64,000 nucleotides of DNA from Ailurus styani (GCA_002007465.1 LNAC01000009.1:3873526-3937525), one strand, 5' to 3'; shown: positions 20,901 to 32,745, numbered from the stretch's first letter. Numbers and translations are program-made. Notes: a model not told the origin generated them from the sequence alone.

Positions 20901-22085
20901 CCCAGGCCTCCTCCAAGAGCCCACAAGGCCCCAGCAAGAAAATGCATGTAAAACACTCCACCCAGGCCAGCCCCGGATCAAACACTCAATCAAAGTTGTT
21001 ACTCTGAGTGTTAATCTAATCCTACAATTCTACAGAATCTAATCCTACATTCTGTAGGTATCCTACCATTACCTATTCTTTTTTCTTAAAATAATGAACA
21101 AAAAATAAACTTCAAGAAAGCACAGCATCTTGCTGTGAAACCACAGGCCTCCATTGCCGGAAAGGGGTTCCCAGCTGTGGGCCCGAGGTGTCCAGGGAGC
21201 AGAGGCTGAGTCCAGGTGTCTATGTGCAGGTGTCCTCCTCCAAGAGACCTGATCTGCCCATGCCACACCCCTCTGGCCCACCTAGAGACAAAGCACATCA
21301 GCCACAGTGTGTTACCCCTTATGCTTCCTACGGGCAACCTGGGCTGGAAAGAAAGAGCACTTGTTTGAGATCTGATGCCTGCATGTCTTTCCATGGGCCC
21401 AAATAGCCTAACTTATGGGCAGTGACTCTCAGGTAAGTGATATTTCACATGCTAAGAAATGACAGGATCAAGAAGAACAGAGTAGCAGAACAGGACCCAT
21501 CCGCCGTCAGTCCCTGAGGCCCAGCCAGGCCCCAGATCCTCATTAGGGACCAGATGGCCCACCAAGGGAGTCAGCCTGGCCCAGGCCCCTGAGAACTGCT
21601 TCCGCAACCATGGGAGGGCCCCTGATGACGGCAACCATGCCTCCCAGGCCAGACTGACTGGACCAGATTGGCCACCTGATTCTCCTGGGAACTCAGGACC
21701 CTGAGACGCCAGTCCCTGCTGGCCAAACAACCTGAGGCGCCATGTCCTCACTTCTAGGGGGTGGCCAGATCCTGCCTGGTGCAGGGAGAGTCAGCCAGAG
21801 TGTGAAGGGAGCAGGTGCACGGAGAAGCTGAAGGCAGAGTCTGTGTATGAAAGTAAAGGAGAGCAGCAGACCTGGCTCCGACCCCCGGGCTCTGGGGTAG
21901 ATGCCTCTTTTTCAGCAGCAGGTAGTTAGAGTGGCTCCCAAAAGATCTTGACCAGGGCTACTTCCTAAACACCAAGTTCATGCCAAGCCACCAGAAACCT
22001 GACCTCGAAAACACAGGGGACTCATCTGATGGGGAAAGATAAGCATCGTTCCCTCACTCATCGAGCCCCTACTTTACGCGGGTAT
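20901..22085. other. Unique sequence with a small duplication
   Basis: AATCTAATCCTACA is directly repeated at about 21012 and 21037. Nothing else is recognised. Confidence 0.5.
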
Positions 22086-22089
22086 AGTT

Positions 22090-22775
22090 TTAGCTAGGAG
22101 TTCCTAACCGTTTTTTGTACCTTGGACCCGTTTGGCAGCCTAGTGAAGCCTCTGGGTCCCTCCTCAAAGAAATGTTAAAATAAATGCATAAAATTACACA
22201 GGAAACCAATTATATTAAAATAGTTATTAAAATACTTTGAAATACTTTATAACATAATAATGTATATTTCTTCATTTAAGAGGAGATACATATTTCTTTG
22301 TTATTGCATTAAATAACAAGATCTGTTGGCAGGTTTAATAACTACCAAATTTGAAAGTAGTGATGAGGGCGCCTGGGTGGCTCAGTGGGTTAAAGCCTCT
22401 GCTTTCGGCTCAGGTCATGATCTCAGCGTCCTGGGACCGAGGCCCGGATCAGGCTCTCTGCTCAGCAGGGAGCCTGCTTCCTCCTCTCCTTGTCTCTCTG
22501 CCTGCCTCTCTGCCTACTTGTAATCTCTCTCTCTGTGTCAAATAAATAAATAAAATCTTTAAAAAAAAAAAGTAGTGATGAACACAGATATTCTAAGAGG
22601 CCAATGATTGTTGTGTGATATGAAAATACCATGATTTTTATTGGCAACAAAGTCCCAAGTACTATTATTATTATTACTGTGATTCACGGTCTATATTAGT
22701 AACTGAGAGAAATGCTAAATTTCATTTAGAAGTTGGTAAAAATAAAGATGTCATATTTTTCCCATCAGAATTCAG
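22090..22775. mobile_element. Ancient interspersed repeat, family not assigned, split by a SINE
   Basis: It begins GGAGTTCCTAACCGTTTTTTG and CCTTGGACCCGTTTGGCAGC, then runs through AT-rich sequence that I recognise as a widespread old mammalian repeat, probably a DNA transposon. I cannot name the family with confidence. Confidence 0.45.
22367..22568 (+). mobile_element. SINEC: Young CAN-SINE, GGGTTAAAGC type
   Basis: Perfect target duplications AAAGTAGTGATGA lie at 22354-22366 and 22569-22581. The copy is full length with the head GGGCGCCTGGGTGGCTCAG. Confidence 0.95.
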
Positions 22776-22789
22776 TGATGCCTGGTCCA

Positions 22790-23450
22790 GAAGCCCTGTT
22801 CCAGGCACTGGAGACTCGAAGTGAGCAGGCCCTGCTCCTGTGGAATTTATATTCCAGTGCAAAAGTCAGAAAATACACACACGGGTACGAAGAAGATAAC
22901 TTCAGATACTGGGAAATACCTCGAATAGCTGAAACAGGGCAGAGGACAGTATTGGCCAGGCCATCAAGGAAGGACATTCCGAGGACGTTTGAAATGAAAT
23001 TTGAACCAAAAGCTCAGGAAGGAGTCAGCCCACAAAAACCACCGTGTGTGCTTTGTCGTGGGCACAGCAAGTGCCTAGACCCTGAGATGCACATAAGCTC
23101 AGCAGTCTTGTGATGGAGGCAGATGGAGCTGAGTGGGCAGAAGGCAGTGGACAGACAGGCTGGGGCCAGAGCAAGAAGGGCCTTGCATGCCATGGTGGGT
23201 GTGTGGGTTTCGTCTGGAGAGCAGTAGGAACCCTCTGGTGTACTAGAGGGTTTTGAGCAGGGGAGGGACAGGATCTGATCTTACTGTTTTTGAGATCACT
23301 TTGGCTGCTGGGCAGAGAACTGGATGAAGAGAGACAAAGTCGGAGCCTCAGAGGCAGCAGGGGCGAGAGAGGACGACGGCATGGACTGCTGGCTACAGGG
23401 TCGGGGATGGATCTGGGAAGGGTTCTGGAGGGGAACAGACAAGACCTGGT
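22790..23450 (-). mobile_element. L2: L2 LINE fragment, antisense
   Basis: Antisense L2 phrases occur in order: CCAGGCACTGGAGACTCGAAG, GGAATTTATATTCCAGTGC, GGGCCTTGCATGCCATGG, GAGGGTTTTGAGCAGGGG and CACTTTGGCTGCTGGGCAGAG. It is non-coding. The chance frames on its minus strand come from this repeat. Confidence 0.75.
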
Positions 23451-23569
23451 GATGGACCACATGTGGGGGAGGGGAAAAGGAGAGAACCGAGGATGACTCC
23501 TAAGCTTGGGGCTGCCACGAATGGATGACAGCCGCATGTTGCTCAGCTGTTCATTCAATCACCCACCCA

Positions 23570-23830
23570 CCCCCTGAGCCCACTGGTGGACCAGTTCTGG
23601 GCATCTGGAGTCAAAAATGACACAACCCTGCCCTCCAGTTCCTGCATGTAGTAGGGAGAACACCCAGTAAGTAGATACTCAAGGGACACATGCTCTAACA
23701 GATCACAGGTTCACGCTGGGGGTCAAAGAAGACATCATGAGAAGAACCCTTGAGCTGGCTCTTCAAGGACCAGTGGGAGTATCTCAAGGAAAGGGCGGAG
23801 GAGGGTACCCTGAGCAAGCGTGGAAGCCCA
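23570..23830 (-). mobile_element. L2: L2 LINE fragment, antisense
   Basis: CCCTGCCCTCCAGTTCCTGC, GGTCAAAGAAGACATCATGAG and AGCTGGCTCTTCAAGGACC follow antisense L2 order. Confidence 0.6.
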
Positions 23831-24399
23831 GGGCAGGGAAGGACTCCTGACATGCCGTGCGCCAGGAGCACAAGGGAGCAGGCTCCCCTCCTTACCAGAC
23901 CACAGCCCGTGTCCATCCTAACACACAGCAGCCAAAAAGCTAGGCAGGGATTCCCAGAGAGTTTGTTTCAACGGATGGCCCTAACGCTGCGGCCACAGCC
24001 ACAGTGCCTTATCACCTGGTCATTCCCTCATCTGCTGGGCAGACTTGGTGAAACCTCCCAAGCCCTGCTCTGTGCAGAGGATTCAGACCAGTCCTTGGCC
24101 TCAAGGACCTCACACGCCATTATCTGCTCACCACTGTCATCAGGACAATTTATTAGACACTGTGTTCCAGACTCTGGCTGGGGATCTCCATGCATTAAAA
24201 ACCATTTTTTTTTTTACAGATGAAGAAATGGAGGTGCAAAGAGCTTAATGACACTGTAATTCAGGGACGCACTGACTGCGGCCCCTGCGGGACGGGGCAG
24301 ACCAGCAGGTAGGCAAGAGCCCCAGCTCTTTGAGCTTGACATTTTAATCCGAATCACACCAAAATCCCATCTTTCCATCCTCCTCCAGCTCTCTCACCT

Positions 24400-24454
24400 C
24401 ACTCACACACACACACTCACACACATACTCTCTCTCTCACACACACACACACAC
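24400..24454. repeat. CA/CT microsatellite
   Basis: It is a mixed run of CACACA and CTCTCT units. Confidence 0.9.
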
Positions 24455-25053
24455 GCTGCTAATGCCTCCTTGGAAACCAAAACACTGCCGAAGAGCAAGC
24501 AATTCTCATGATGTAACTTCGCAAGAACGTGGCAATTGTATCAGGACCACAGAACAATCCCTCATCTCTTGTTTCCGTGTGACAGACTCTGTTCTTGTGT
24601 GTGGGCTCTGGAGAGGGGAGGAAAATCCCATATGCCATGTTGGTCTCCTTCCAGACTTGCAGAATTCTCCTTCAACATTGCAGGTTCAGGAAACCAAGAA
24701 AATAACATGAGACAGTCTGGTGCAGACCACTGTTGAGAAGGCAGAATAACCACTTTTTCCTACGCGTATGGAGGTTGTTTCAAAGAAAATACACACATAC
24801 AGGAATGTTCAATTACAAGAGAGTGATCTCTTCCAAATGTTTCAGACAAGCATGGAAACGGAGCCCGAGCCCCGCTGCAGAGCCCACTTCCCCGGCGTGC
24901 AGTGCGCTGCTCTTCGCGGACGTGGTGGGAGCTGGCTCCACCTTCGCGTGTCTTGACCAGAAGCTATGACAAGACAAATAAAAAGGAAACAAAGAGGGTT
25001 GTGGGCTGAACAACCCCTCCATCACTCTAGGAGCAGTAAGTGTATATACGTTT

Positions 25054-25090
25054 GTACGCGCGCACGCGCACACACACACACACACACGCA
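25054..25090. repeat. Alternating purine-pyrimidine run (GC then CA)
   Basis: The run starts GTACGCGCGCACGCG and continues as CACACA. It is 37 nt of perfect purine-pyrimidine alternation, the pattern that favours Z-DNA. Confidence 0.9.
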
Positions 25091-26039
25091 GCATGCAGAG
25101 TTCCAACTCTAACCATCACTCTGGTGCTGGACCACTGGCCAGCAGCTCCGGAAAGTTCCCCTTGTGGGCACTGGCAGGGCTGTTATCTCTACCTCCTCCT
25201 GACCCTCTCCAAACTTTTCCTGGCAAGCAGCAATGTCTGGCTGCTTTCAAAGAGAGGCCTGGCCACGTAAGCACATGTCAGACTTGAATGCCATCACTCA
25301 CTGCAGCGCTCACCACTGCTTCCCCCACATACCCCGTCCCTTCCAAACCACCCACCAGATGTTCAACCTCCAACATCCCACCTTCTCACTGAGGGAGGGA
25401 GAGTGGGCTGGGGAGGCGCCACTACGGCTGTGCCTCCGTGGAGGAGAGAAAGCAGCAGAGTGTGGGAAAGAGGGCTGGCTTTAGGGATGGAGGCCTGCAG
25501 ATCTCACTAAAGAGGGACAAAACCTGTAAAACTGAGCAAACCCAGAGAAAAGGATGAGGAGGGCATCATCTTGGGGAAGGGAAGAACCTACATTCATGGA
25601 CCTAAGGTAGGCGCCCCCAAACAGGCAGCAATCCACCAATTCAGGTGACGGGCGTGGACGGAGTACCCCACCTCCCCCCACAGCCCATACTGGGTGCACT
25701 GAAGCCAGGGAAGCGGAAGTGAACGAGGTCCATCCTCGTTTTCAGAAACCCTAGTCCAGCCCAGGGGCACCTAACCTTTTCAAGGAAGAGTACTTCCTGA
25801 ATTTCTTACATAAAAGTAATACAGATACATGCTGAAATTGTAAAAACTGAATAAAAAGGCATAAAATAAAAAAAGAAAGTCTCTTCTCCCCATAACCTTT
25901 GGTCCCTGTCCCCAAGGTCACACAGCTCACATCCACGCTTATGGAGACAGAAGTAAATGCACAGATATATACATACATGTATTTCGGACACTATCCTTTT
26001 CAACACTTAAAAAAAATACTTCTCTTTTTGGTATCTGTT

Positions 26040-26238
26040 TTGTTTTTTTTTTAAGATTTTATTTATTTATTTCACAGAGGGAGAGAGATCACAAGGAGGC
26101 AGAGAGGCAGGCAGAGGGGGGGGGGAAGCAGGCTCCCCGCTGAGCAGGGAGCCCGATGCGGGCCTCGATCCCAGGACCCTGAGATCATGACCTGAGCCGA
26201 AGGCAGAGGCTTTAACCCACTGAGCCACGCAGGCACCC
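26040..26238 (-). mobile_element. SINEC: Young CAN-SINE
   Basis: This reverse copy has perfect target duplications TGGTATCTGTT (26029-26039 and 26239-26249). It ends in the head complement AGCCACGCAGGCACCC. Confidence 0.95.
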
Positions 26239-26467
26239 TGGTATCTGTTGATTAAGAAAAAAACCCTTGGCAACAAAAAGCTGTTATGGATCACCAACAC
26301 ACTTAATCTGTGGTCTAATAATCCCAGCAATATCTACATCCACTTGGAACAGCACTTATTCTTCAGGCTGACAGAGGTCGGAGCACACGTGGATTTGGGG
26401 AGGCCTTACAGCAGCCTGGAGTTCAACGCCCTCCACCCCCCACCGGTTCACAGCAGCAGGTGAAGGG

Positions 26468-26710
26468 CTGGTAGAAGCTAAGAACAAGACAGCTACACAG
26501 CAATGTCTGGGGCAGGAGAACAGATAAATCAGGGTCTGAATTCTCACCTGTCACTTACTCTGTGCCCTGGGCAAGCCGCTTGACCTGATCAAGCTCTACC
26601 TTCCTCGCCTGTTAAACAGGGCGACTCGTGATACCCACCTCACAGGTGGTCAAAGGGGTCCCTAGGATGCTGTAGGGTAGGAGCGGCTGATAAATGACGG
26701 CTACACCTGT
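26468..26710 (+). mobile_element. MIR: MIR SINE, well preserved
   Basis: It shows ATCAGGGTCTGAATTCTCAC, TTACTCTGTGCCCTGGGCAAG, CGCCTGTTAAACAGGGCGAC, then GCTGATAAATGACGGC in order. Confidence 0.8.
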
Positions 26711-26884
26711 GCTAGCGCCCCTCACCACCATGCTCACCCTCTGGGGCGGGCCAGGCACGGGCAGGGCTCCCTTAGCGTAAGACCACAAGACATCGCGTTG
26801 AAGTTGAGACGCCAAGAGAAATGTGAGTAAAGAATCCACACTTCTCAAAAAACCAGGGAAGTTTCTCAAAAGAAAACCAGTCCT

Positions 26885-27123
26885 GGGGCTCCTGGGTGGC
26901 TCAGTCGTTAAGCATCTGCCTTCGGCTCAGGTCATGATCCCGGGGTCCTGGGATTGAGCCCCACATCGGGCTCCCTGCTCTGCAGGAAAGCCTGCTTCTC
27001 CCTCTCCTACTCCCCCTGCTTGTGTTCCCTCTCTCGCTGTATCTCTCTCGGTCAAATAAATAAATAAAATCTTAAAAAAAAAAAAGACACCCTGTCCATA
27101 GCATTAAAAAAAAAAAAAGAAAG
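26885..27123 (+). mobile_element. SINEC: CAN-SINE with a short 3' transduction
   Basis: The target duplications AAAAGAAAACCAGTCCT (26868-26884 and 27124-27140) enclose the SINE body and tail. After the tail lies a 20-nt non-SINE segment (27086-27105) and a second A tract. The extra segment is therefore part of the inserted cDNA. Confidence 0.93.
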
Positions 27124-27140
27124 AAAAGAAAACCAGTCCT

Positions 27141-28240
27141 TTGGTTGGCTGGATAGTTTTTAAAGACCCCCTATGAAAAGGCCACTAGAGCTTCCCCATC
27201 CTTCACGTGTACACACACAATCCTCTTGAAACCAAAGGCTCCTTCCCCCTTCTAAAACAAGGCTGCAGAACACAGGCGGAGGGGAGGGGTCCCCATGTGA
27301 AGGCAATAGCTGGTAGGCAAGGCCTGATTTCGCCACAGTGGAGGAGGCCAACTTGGGGGAACCAACAGGCCTAGGGATCCCTGTGGGTGAGGGCTCACAG
27401 GGAGCATTGGGAAATGGGGGTGAAGGGGAGAGTGAGGATGGTCTACCTGGAGCATGCCAGACCCCCCCTCAACAGCCCTGGAAACACCCTGGAAAGCTGC
27501 AGAGTAACACCCCCTTTCTGCATATTTGGGGTCATGGTATCCGGGTTAGGGACCAGTGCCCGCTCCCTCTTCCCGACTCTGCATAGCCCCTGTCAGTCAC
27601 CTACTTCATCTTAATGAAGGTCCAAGGAGCGTACACTCCGGGGAAGGCAGGTGGTGTTGCCTGAACTGGACAAACGGTGTCCACCTGGGCAGCCATCAGC
27701 AGAAACACCCCTCCCTGTGGAAGACACCGGCCTCACCACCACCCCCAGGTCCAGCCTACCCAGCCTCTTAACACAGACAGAGGGATTCTTCTAAAACATC
27801 AACCAAAACCTCACAGGACATACACTAAGCGGGGTGAACTCTCCTGCAGGTGGAGCATACCAGCTGGAGAGAAACAGTCTGCGTCCCAGATCTGTCTCCG
27901 TAAGGAAGCTAGAGAAACGCCTTGAATAAGAGAACAGCAGTGGCTCATACAGAAGTGGGCAATGGAGAGAGGAGGAAGAAGTCAGCCAGTGGCTTCAGCT
28001 AGCACAGCACCATTCAGGACAGAGCTGAGGACAGCCGGGGGCTCTGGGACACGGAAAGCCGGCCTCACAAAGGGATGACAAGTGCCTGAGTCTCCCAGAG
28101 TCTCCTGGGGCAGAACAGGGAAGGCAGAAGATGGAGACCGGTGTCTTCTGGGAACTTGAGGTGACTCCTGAGCATGTTCTCAGGCTTAAAATAAATAGCA
28201 GAGAGCAAAATACTAAAAATGCAAGAGAAAGAGGGGATGC
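27141..28240. other. Unique sequence
   Basis: Nothing is recognised. Open frames are short and unsupported. Confidence 0.5.
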
Positions 28241-28242
28241 CT

Positions 28243-28430
28243 GGGGTGCCTAGGTGGTTCAGTCGTTAAGCATCTGCCTTCGGCTGAGCTCACGGTCCCA
28301 GGGTCCTGGGATCGAGCCCTACATTGGGCTCCCTGCTGAGCGGGAAGCCTGCTTCTCCCTCTCGCACTCCCCCTGCTTGTGTTCCCTCTCTCACTGTCTC
28401 CCTCTCTGTCAAATAAGTAAAATCTGAAAG
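28243..28430 (+). mobile_element. SINEC: CAN-SINE
   Basis: Its head is GGGGTGCCTAGGTGGTTCAG. Its A-rich tail has been replaced by, or has expanded into, a purine microsatellite. Confidence 0.9.
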
Positions 28431-28515
28431 AGAGAGAGAGAAAGGGAGAAAGAAAGAAAGAAAGGAAGGAAGGAAGGAAGGAAGGAAGGAAGGAAGGAAG
28501 GAAGGAAGGAAAGAA

Positions 28516-28547
<32 letters not shown>

Positions 28548-28578
28548 GAAAGAAAGAAAGAAAGAGAAAATTAAGAAA
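28431..28578. repeat. GGAA/GAAA polypurine microsatellite
   Basis: About 150 nt of almost pure purine on the + strand, with GGAA units flanked by GAAA units. It grew from the tail of the SINE at 28243. Its minus strand gives the Ser/Leu/Phe-rich frames seen here. Confidence 0.95.
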
Positions 28579-29230
28579 AATTTTTGGAAAAAGTCGGGGT
28601 GCCTGACAAAGCACATCTCAGAAAGGATGGTAAAGTGGGACTGCGGTAGCTGCTTCCCCTGGCCCCGGAGGAGGGGGGTGGATGGTGGCCACTACTCAGA
28701 CCTTCGCTACAGCAGGGAGGCCCTGGGGAGACGAGAGCCTGGCTGGCACAGGGGCCCCCACGCCAGGACGCAGGGGCTCAGTGAAGTCTCTCAGGATGAG
28801 ACACCTTTACCCTTGAGGTATGTGAAGCAAAAGCACAAGAACCAGACCATTAATTCCTCCACTGAAGACCTGATGTGACCTTCGGGACAGGGAGCTGTCC
28901 CAGGCTGGAGGACACTAATGAGGCCCCACAACTAGGTGCAAGCAGGGATCCTGGACTGAGACAGGAACAGAAAAACAACACTGGGAGGGAAACCGGTGAC
29001 ATATGGAAAAAGTCGACAGTCCAGTTCACAGCATCATAACCTGTATCGACTTACCTAAGTTCATCTGAAATCTGGATTAAGCCTATGTGAGCTATTCACA
29101 TATAAGCTGCATGAAGGGCACGTGTAAATGCTGTATACTACCGTGCAACTTCTCTGTAAGTCTAAACTTATTTCAAAATAAAAAGTTAAATTTAAAAAGC
29201 AATTTTATACCCTCACATCCCACCCCCCTC
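28579..29230. other. Unique sequence
   Basis: Nothing recognised. Confidence 0.5.
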
Positions 29231-29250
29231 ACACTCCCCCCAACACACAG

Positions 29251-29251
<1 letters not shown>

Positions 29252-29285
<34 letters not shown>
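29252..29285. repeat. CA microsatellite
   Basis: About 17 CA units without interruption. Confidence 0.97.
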
Positions 29286-29287
<2 letters not shown>

Positions 29288-29289
29288 CT

Positions 29290-30642
29290 CCACAAACAGG
29301 CCTAACACCGGGCTATTTCCTGCACCAACTGTTACCTGAGAGGTGCAGCTCCAGGGGCCTGTGGGCCAGGCATTTTATGCCCATTACCTGTGGGCCACAT
29401 TTGCTGTCTATGGTAGACAGAGGATGGTGCTGCAAGACAGTTTACTGTGAAGAGCAGGGGGTCCCTCTTTCCTTCCTAGTCCCTACCAAGGGCAGAGGAA
29501 CTACTGGTCTGACCGGTACCAGTCCAGGTCACTGACAGCCGTCTCTGTTTGGTGCATCACTAAATTCCCAAGAGTCACACACCTGTTCGAAGCCCCTCTT
29601 CTCCCTGCTGCTGATGTGAGACTCGTGGGACTCGCAGACACACACCTACATGTGCCTGCCTGGCCTGTTCCTGTATGCTGCTGGCCAGAGGAACGTCAGG
29701 ACCCCAGGCATAGGTCAAGCTCAGGGGGCATGGGAGGCCCCACTGGGCAGGGAGCTCCTCACTTGCCTCAGGCAGCTTTGAGCAGAGAGCCCTGTGCCGG
29801 ATACCAGCTGGCTCATCAGGAGGGCAATTCAATTCTTCGCTGATCTTCCTTGTCATCAGGTTGAACTTTAGAAACATCAAGGTGAAGAACAGGTTGGCAG
29901 AACAGGACAGCCACACTCTTGGGCCTTCCTGACAAATATCACTGAGTCCTGACTCATCGCACACAGACTGGCACTTCCCACCTGAACGGGAAGGAAACTG
30001 CAAGCAAGGCGGGTGGGCGAGGCCCGGCTGGAGGACAGGGAAGACCACCTGGGCAGCAGCTCCCTAGGAATAAAGGGCGCACCCAATGAGGTGGGAGCAG
30101 GCAGATGAAGAACGTGGTCCTGGGGTCCTGGCCGTCCTCAAGCACCATTCCACACTCCACAGAGAACACTGGGGGGGGGGGCGCGGGCTGGGGTACCAAG
30201 CGCACAGCGGAAGTGACACTTGTCCCACCAAACCATATAAACAGATCGAAGTTCCAAGACAGTGAACTGGATCCACACATCTACCTTCCCTTCTCCAAAT
30301 CTTGCTGGGATGAAAAAACAAGAAGGGTAAGAAATCTGCTGCAGTGTTGAAATACAGGGAAGGATGACATCACCAAACCAGAAACTCAGAATTCCTAGAA
30401 GATTTGAGGCAAATGGGACTGGACTGAGGAGAAGCTATGAGAGTTAGACATCTGGCCACAAAACCAACGGTCTCTTCTGTCCAAACAACACCCGGCTAGA
30501 AAACGCACTGGACTGAGAAACCAAACATTACCTAGAGATAAACTTGAAAAGAAATGTACAGAAATCATTTGAGGCAAATTGTGTTACTTTCCTAACAAAT
30601 AAAGAAGAACAATCAAAGGAGAGACGTTTCACTCTTCTGAAT
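29290..30642. other. Unique sequence
   Basis: It includes a G-run near 30171-30181 followed by GCGCGGGC. No exon was recognised on either strand, although 157- and 108-codon chance frames exist. Confidence 0.5.
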
Positions 30643-30659
30643 AAAGAGACAATATTGTA

Positions 30660-30864
30660 GGGCGCCTGGGTGGCTCAGTGGGTTAAAGCCGCTGCCTTCG
30701 GCTCAGGTCATGATCCCAGGGTCCTGGGATCGAGGCCCGCATCGGGCTCTCTGCTCAGCGGGGAGCCTGCTTCCTCCTCTCTCCTCTCTCTCTGCCTGCC
30801 TCTCTGCCTACTTGTGATCTCTCTCTCTGTGTCAAATGAATAAATAAAATCTTTAAAAAAAAAA
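30660..30864 (+). mobile_element. SINEC: Young CAN-SINE, GCCGCTGCC subfamily
   Basis: Perfect target duplications AAAGAGACAATATTGTA lie at 30643-30659 and 30865-30881. It shares diagnostic bases with the 14396 and 16525 copies. Confidence 0.95.
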
Positions 30865-31277
30865 AAAGAGACAATATTGTAAAGACATCAATTCTCCCCA
30901 AATGATCTATAAATAAAATACAAGGTCACTCTACTAAGGGGATTCATTTTGGAATACAACAAATTGACTTAACATTTCATCTGGAAGAATAATTTTTAGA
31001 AGCTAAGAAGTTTTGAAGAAAAAGCAGTAGGATGAGAAGTGACCTGTCCTGCCAGGAAGCCACGGAGAGATGAACGGATTAGCAGGACAGAACACAGTCC
31101 AGATCACAGGGTCAAGTACACACGAGACCTGATATCTAGTCAAGATAGCATTGCAAATAGTGGGGAAGGACGGATCACGTAATAAATGTTGATGAAACAA
31201 TTTACTACTCACTTGGGGGTGGAGGGATTTGTTTAAAATCTTACCCAGTATCTTAAGAAAAACAAATGTGCATAGAG

Positions 31278-31280
<3 letters not shown>

Positions 31281-31312
<32 letters not shown>
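31281..31312. repeat. GA microsatellite
   Basis: GA repeats lie directly before an L1 3'UTR fragment. Confidence 0.95.
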
Positions 31313-31535
31313 CAAACCAAAAAACAGACTCTTAACTAGAGAGAATACACTGACGGTTACCAGAGGGGAGCTGGCTGGGGGTAAACTAGGTGATGGGGAA
31401 GAAGGAGGGCACTTGTGATGAGGAATGGGTTTTGTGCATTGAATCATTAAACTGTACACCTGAAACTAACATTACACTGTTTGTTAACTAACTGGAATCT
31501 AAATTAAAACTTTAAAAAATATTAAAAAATAAATA
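31313..31535 (+). mobile_element. L1: L1 3'UTR fragment
   Basis: It reads CAGACTCTTAACTAGAGAG, GGTTACCAGAGGGGAGCTGG, then AACATTACACTGTTTGTTAAC and an A-rich end. It is 5'-truncated and non-coding. Confidence 0.8.
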
Positions 31536-32203
31536 AAATTTTACTCAGTATCGAATATAAGAATAATATTTTGCTAGAGATTTAACCAAACATAAAATCC
31601 CCATAAAAATACCAAAGGAAACACTAATCATTATTTTTAAAGTAACTTTGGAGTGAAGAAATGCTCTCTAGGGTGATACAAAAGCCAGAAAAACAAAGAA
31701 AACCACTGGCAGATTTAACTACATTAAAAATGAAAACTCTGTATAAGAAAAGACATCATGAAAAAGATGTAAGACAATGAAAACACCAGGGAGGGGGTGT
31801 TTGAAACATCACATGAGAAAGATGAAGTAAGGTCCTTAGAGTGGAAAGAACTCCCCCAAGAGTCCAGCTCGACGCTCGGCAGGCGTGCTGCCTCGGCCTG
31901 GGGCCTGTCCTCTATGTCCCAGCTTGTCGCCTGCAGAGAGAGGCGCTACCAGCAGCACCTTTCTTGTGGGCGTGACAACTATGTAAGATGCTGTTTCTGA
32001 AGTACCCCGCCCAGAGTCTGAGAAAGGCAAGGAAATCATCAGACAGGCAAGGTGACGCATGTTCCAGCAAGGTCACTGGCTGCACTACCACCTGCAAAGA
32101 AGGGAAGAAAACACTGGAAAGCCTCATCGGTGTGTTTCCATACAGGCAGCTCGGGCACAGCCATTCAAGGCACATCCATTTAAACCACCCTAAGCAGTCA
32201 TTT
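31536..32203. other. Unique sequence
   Basis: It contains a strong lone 3' splice-site-like tract on the minus strand at 32092-32115, but no matching donor was convincing. Confidence 0.45.
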
Positions 32204-32217
32204 AAAACGAGGAGATA

Positions 32218-32421
32218 GGGGCACCTGGGTGGCTCTGTGGGTTAAAGCCTCTGCCTTCAGCTCAGGTCATGATCTGAGGGTCCTGGGAGCGAGCCCCACA
32301 TCGGGCTCTCTGCTCAGCAGGGAGCCTGCTTCCTCCTCTCTCTCTGCCTGCCTCTCTGCCTACTTGTGATCTCTCTCTCTCTGTCAAATAAATAAATAAA
32401 ATCTTTAATAAATAAATAAAT
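32218..32421 (+). mobile_element. SINEC: Young CAN-SINE, GGGTTAAAGC type
   Basis: Perfect target duplications AAAACGAGGAGATA lie at 32204-32217 and 32422-32435. The tail is a long AATA repeat. Confidence 0.95.
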
Positions 32422-32494
32422 AAAACGAGGAGATAGATCAACATCTATGGACAGAGAAAGATGTCCACCAATTCAGGACACAGCCACCCTTATT

Positions 32495-32745
32495 AATTCA
32501 TTCGGCAAGTATGTACTGGAAGTCTAGTATGTGTCAGGTCGTGTTCTAGGGGCTGGGCACAGAGCAGTGAAGAAAAATCTGGAAGTCCCCCAGCACGTTC
32601 TAGTGGAGGTGGCAGACAATAAATAAAGCATGCAGTGAAATATATGGAGTGTCGGCTGAAGGTAAGAGAGGGAAAAAGTAAAGCAGGGCTCAGGGCTAGG
32701 CAGAGGGGGACGAGGGGCTACGATTTTAAATGGGGAGGTCTGAGA
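32495..32745 (-). mobile_element. L2: L2 LINE 3'-end fragment
   Basis: Antisense L2 phrases are present: TTCATTCGGCAAGTATGTACTG, GTGTTCTAGGGGCTGGGCAC, and GGTGGCAGACAATAAATAAAG. Confidence 0.65.

Larger units (their letters stand above)
23831..26025. other. Mostly unique sequence with microsatellites
   Basis: It contains a MIR-like piece near 24190-24250, CA/TC runs at 24400-24455, and an alternating CG/CA run at 25054-25090. The last 230 bp before 26025 may be an old antisense L1 piece. No exon was seen. Confidence 0.5.

Noticed and set aside
23025..23558. 177-codon minus frame as a gene
   Set aside because: It lies over an antisense L2 fragment and has a Pro/Ser-rich chance composition.
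28213..28616. Leu/Ser/Phe-rich frames that look like membrane proteins
   Set aside because: They are translations of the polypurine microsatellite and a SINE on the reverse strand.
31912..32091. Possible exon after the strong acceptor-like TTTTCTTCCCTTCTTTGCAG on the minus strand
   Set aside because: The acceptor is good but I found no convincing donor, so it is likely a lone decoy site.
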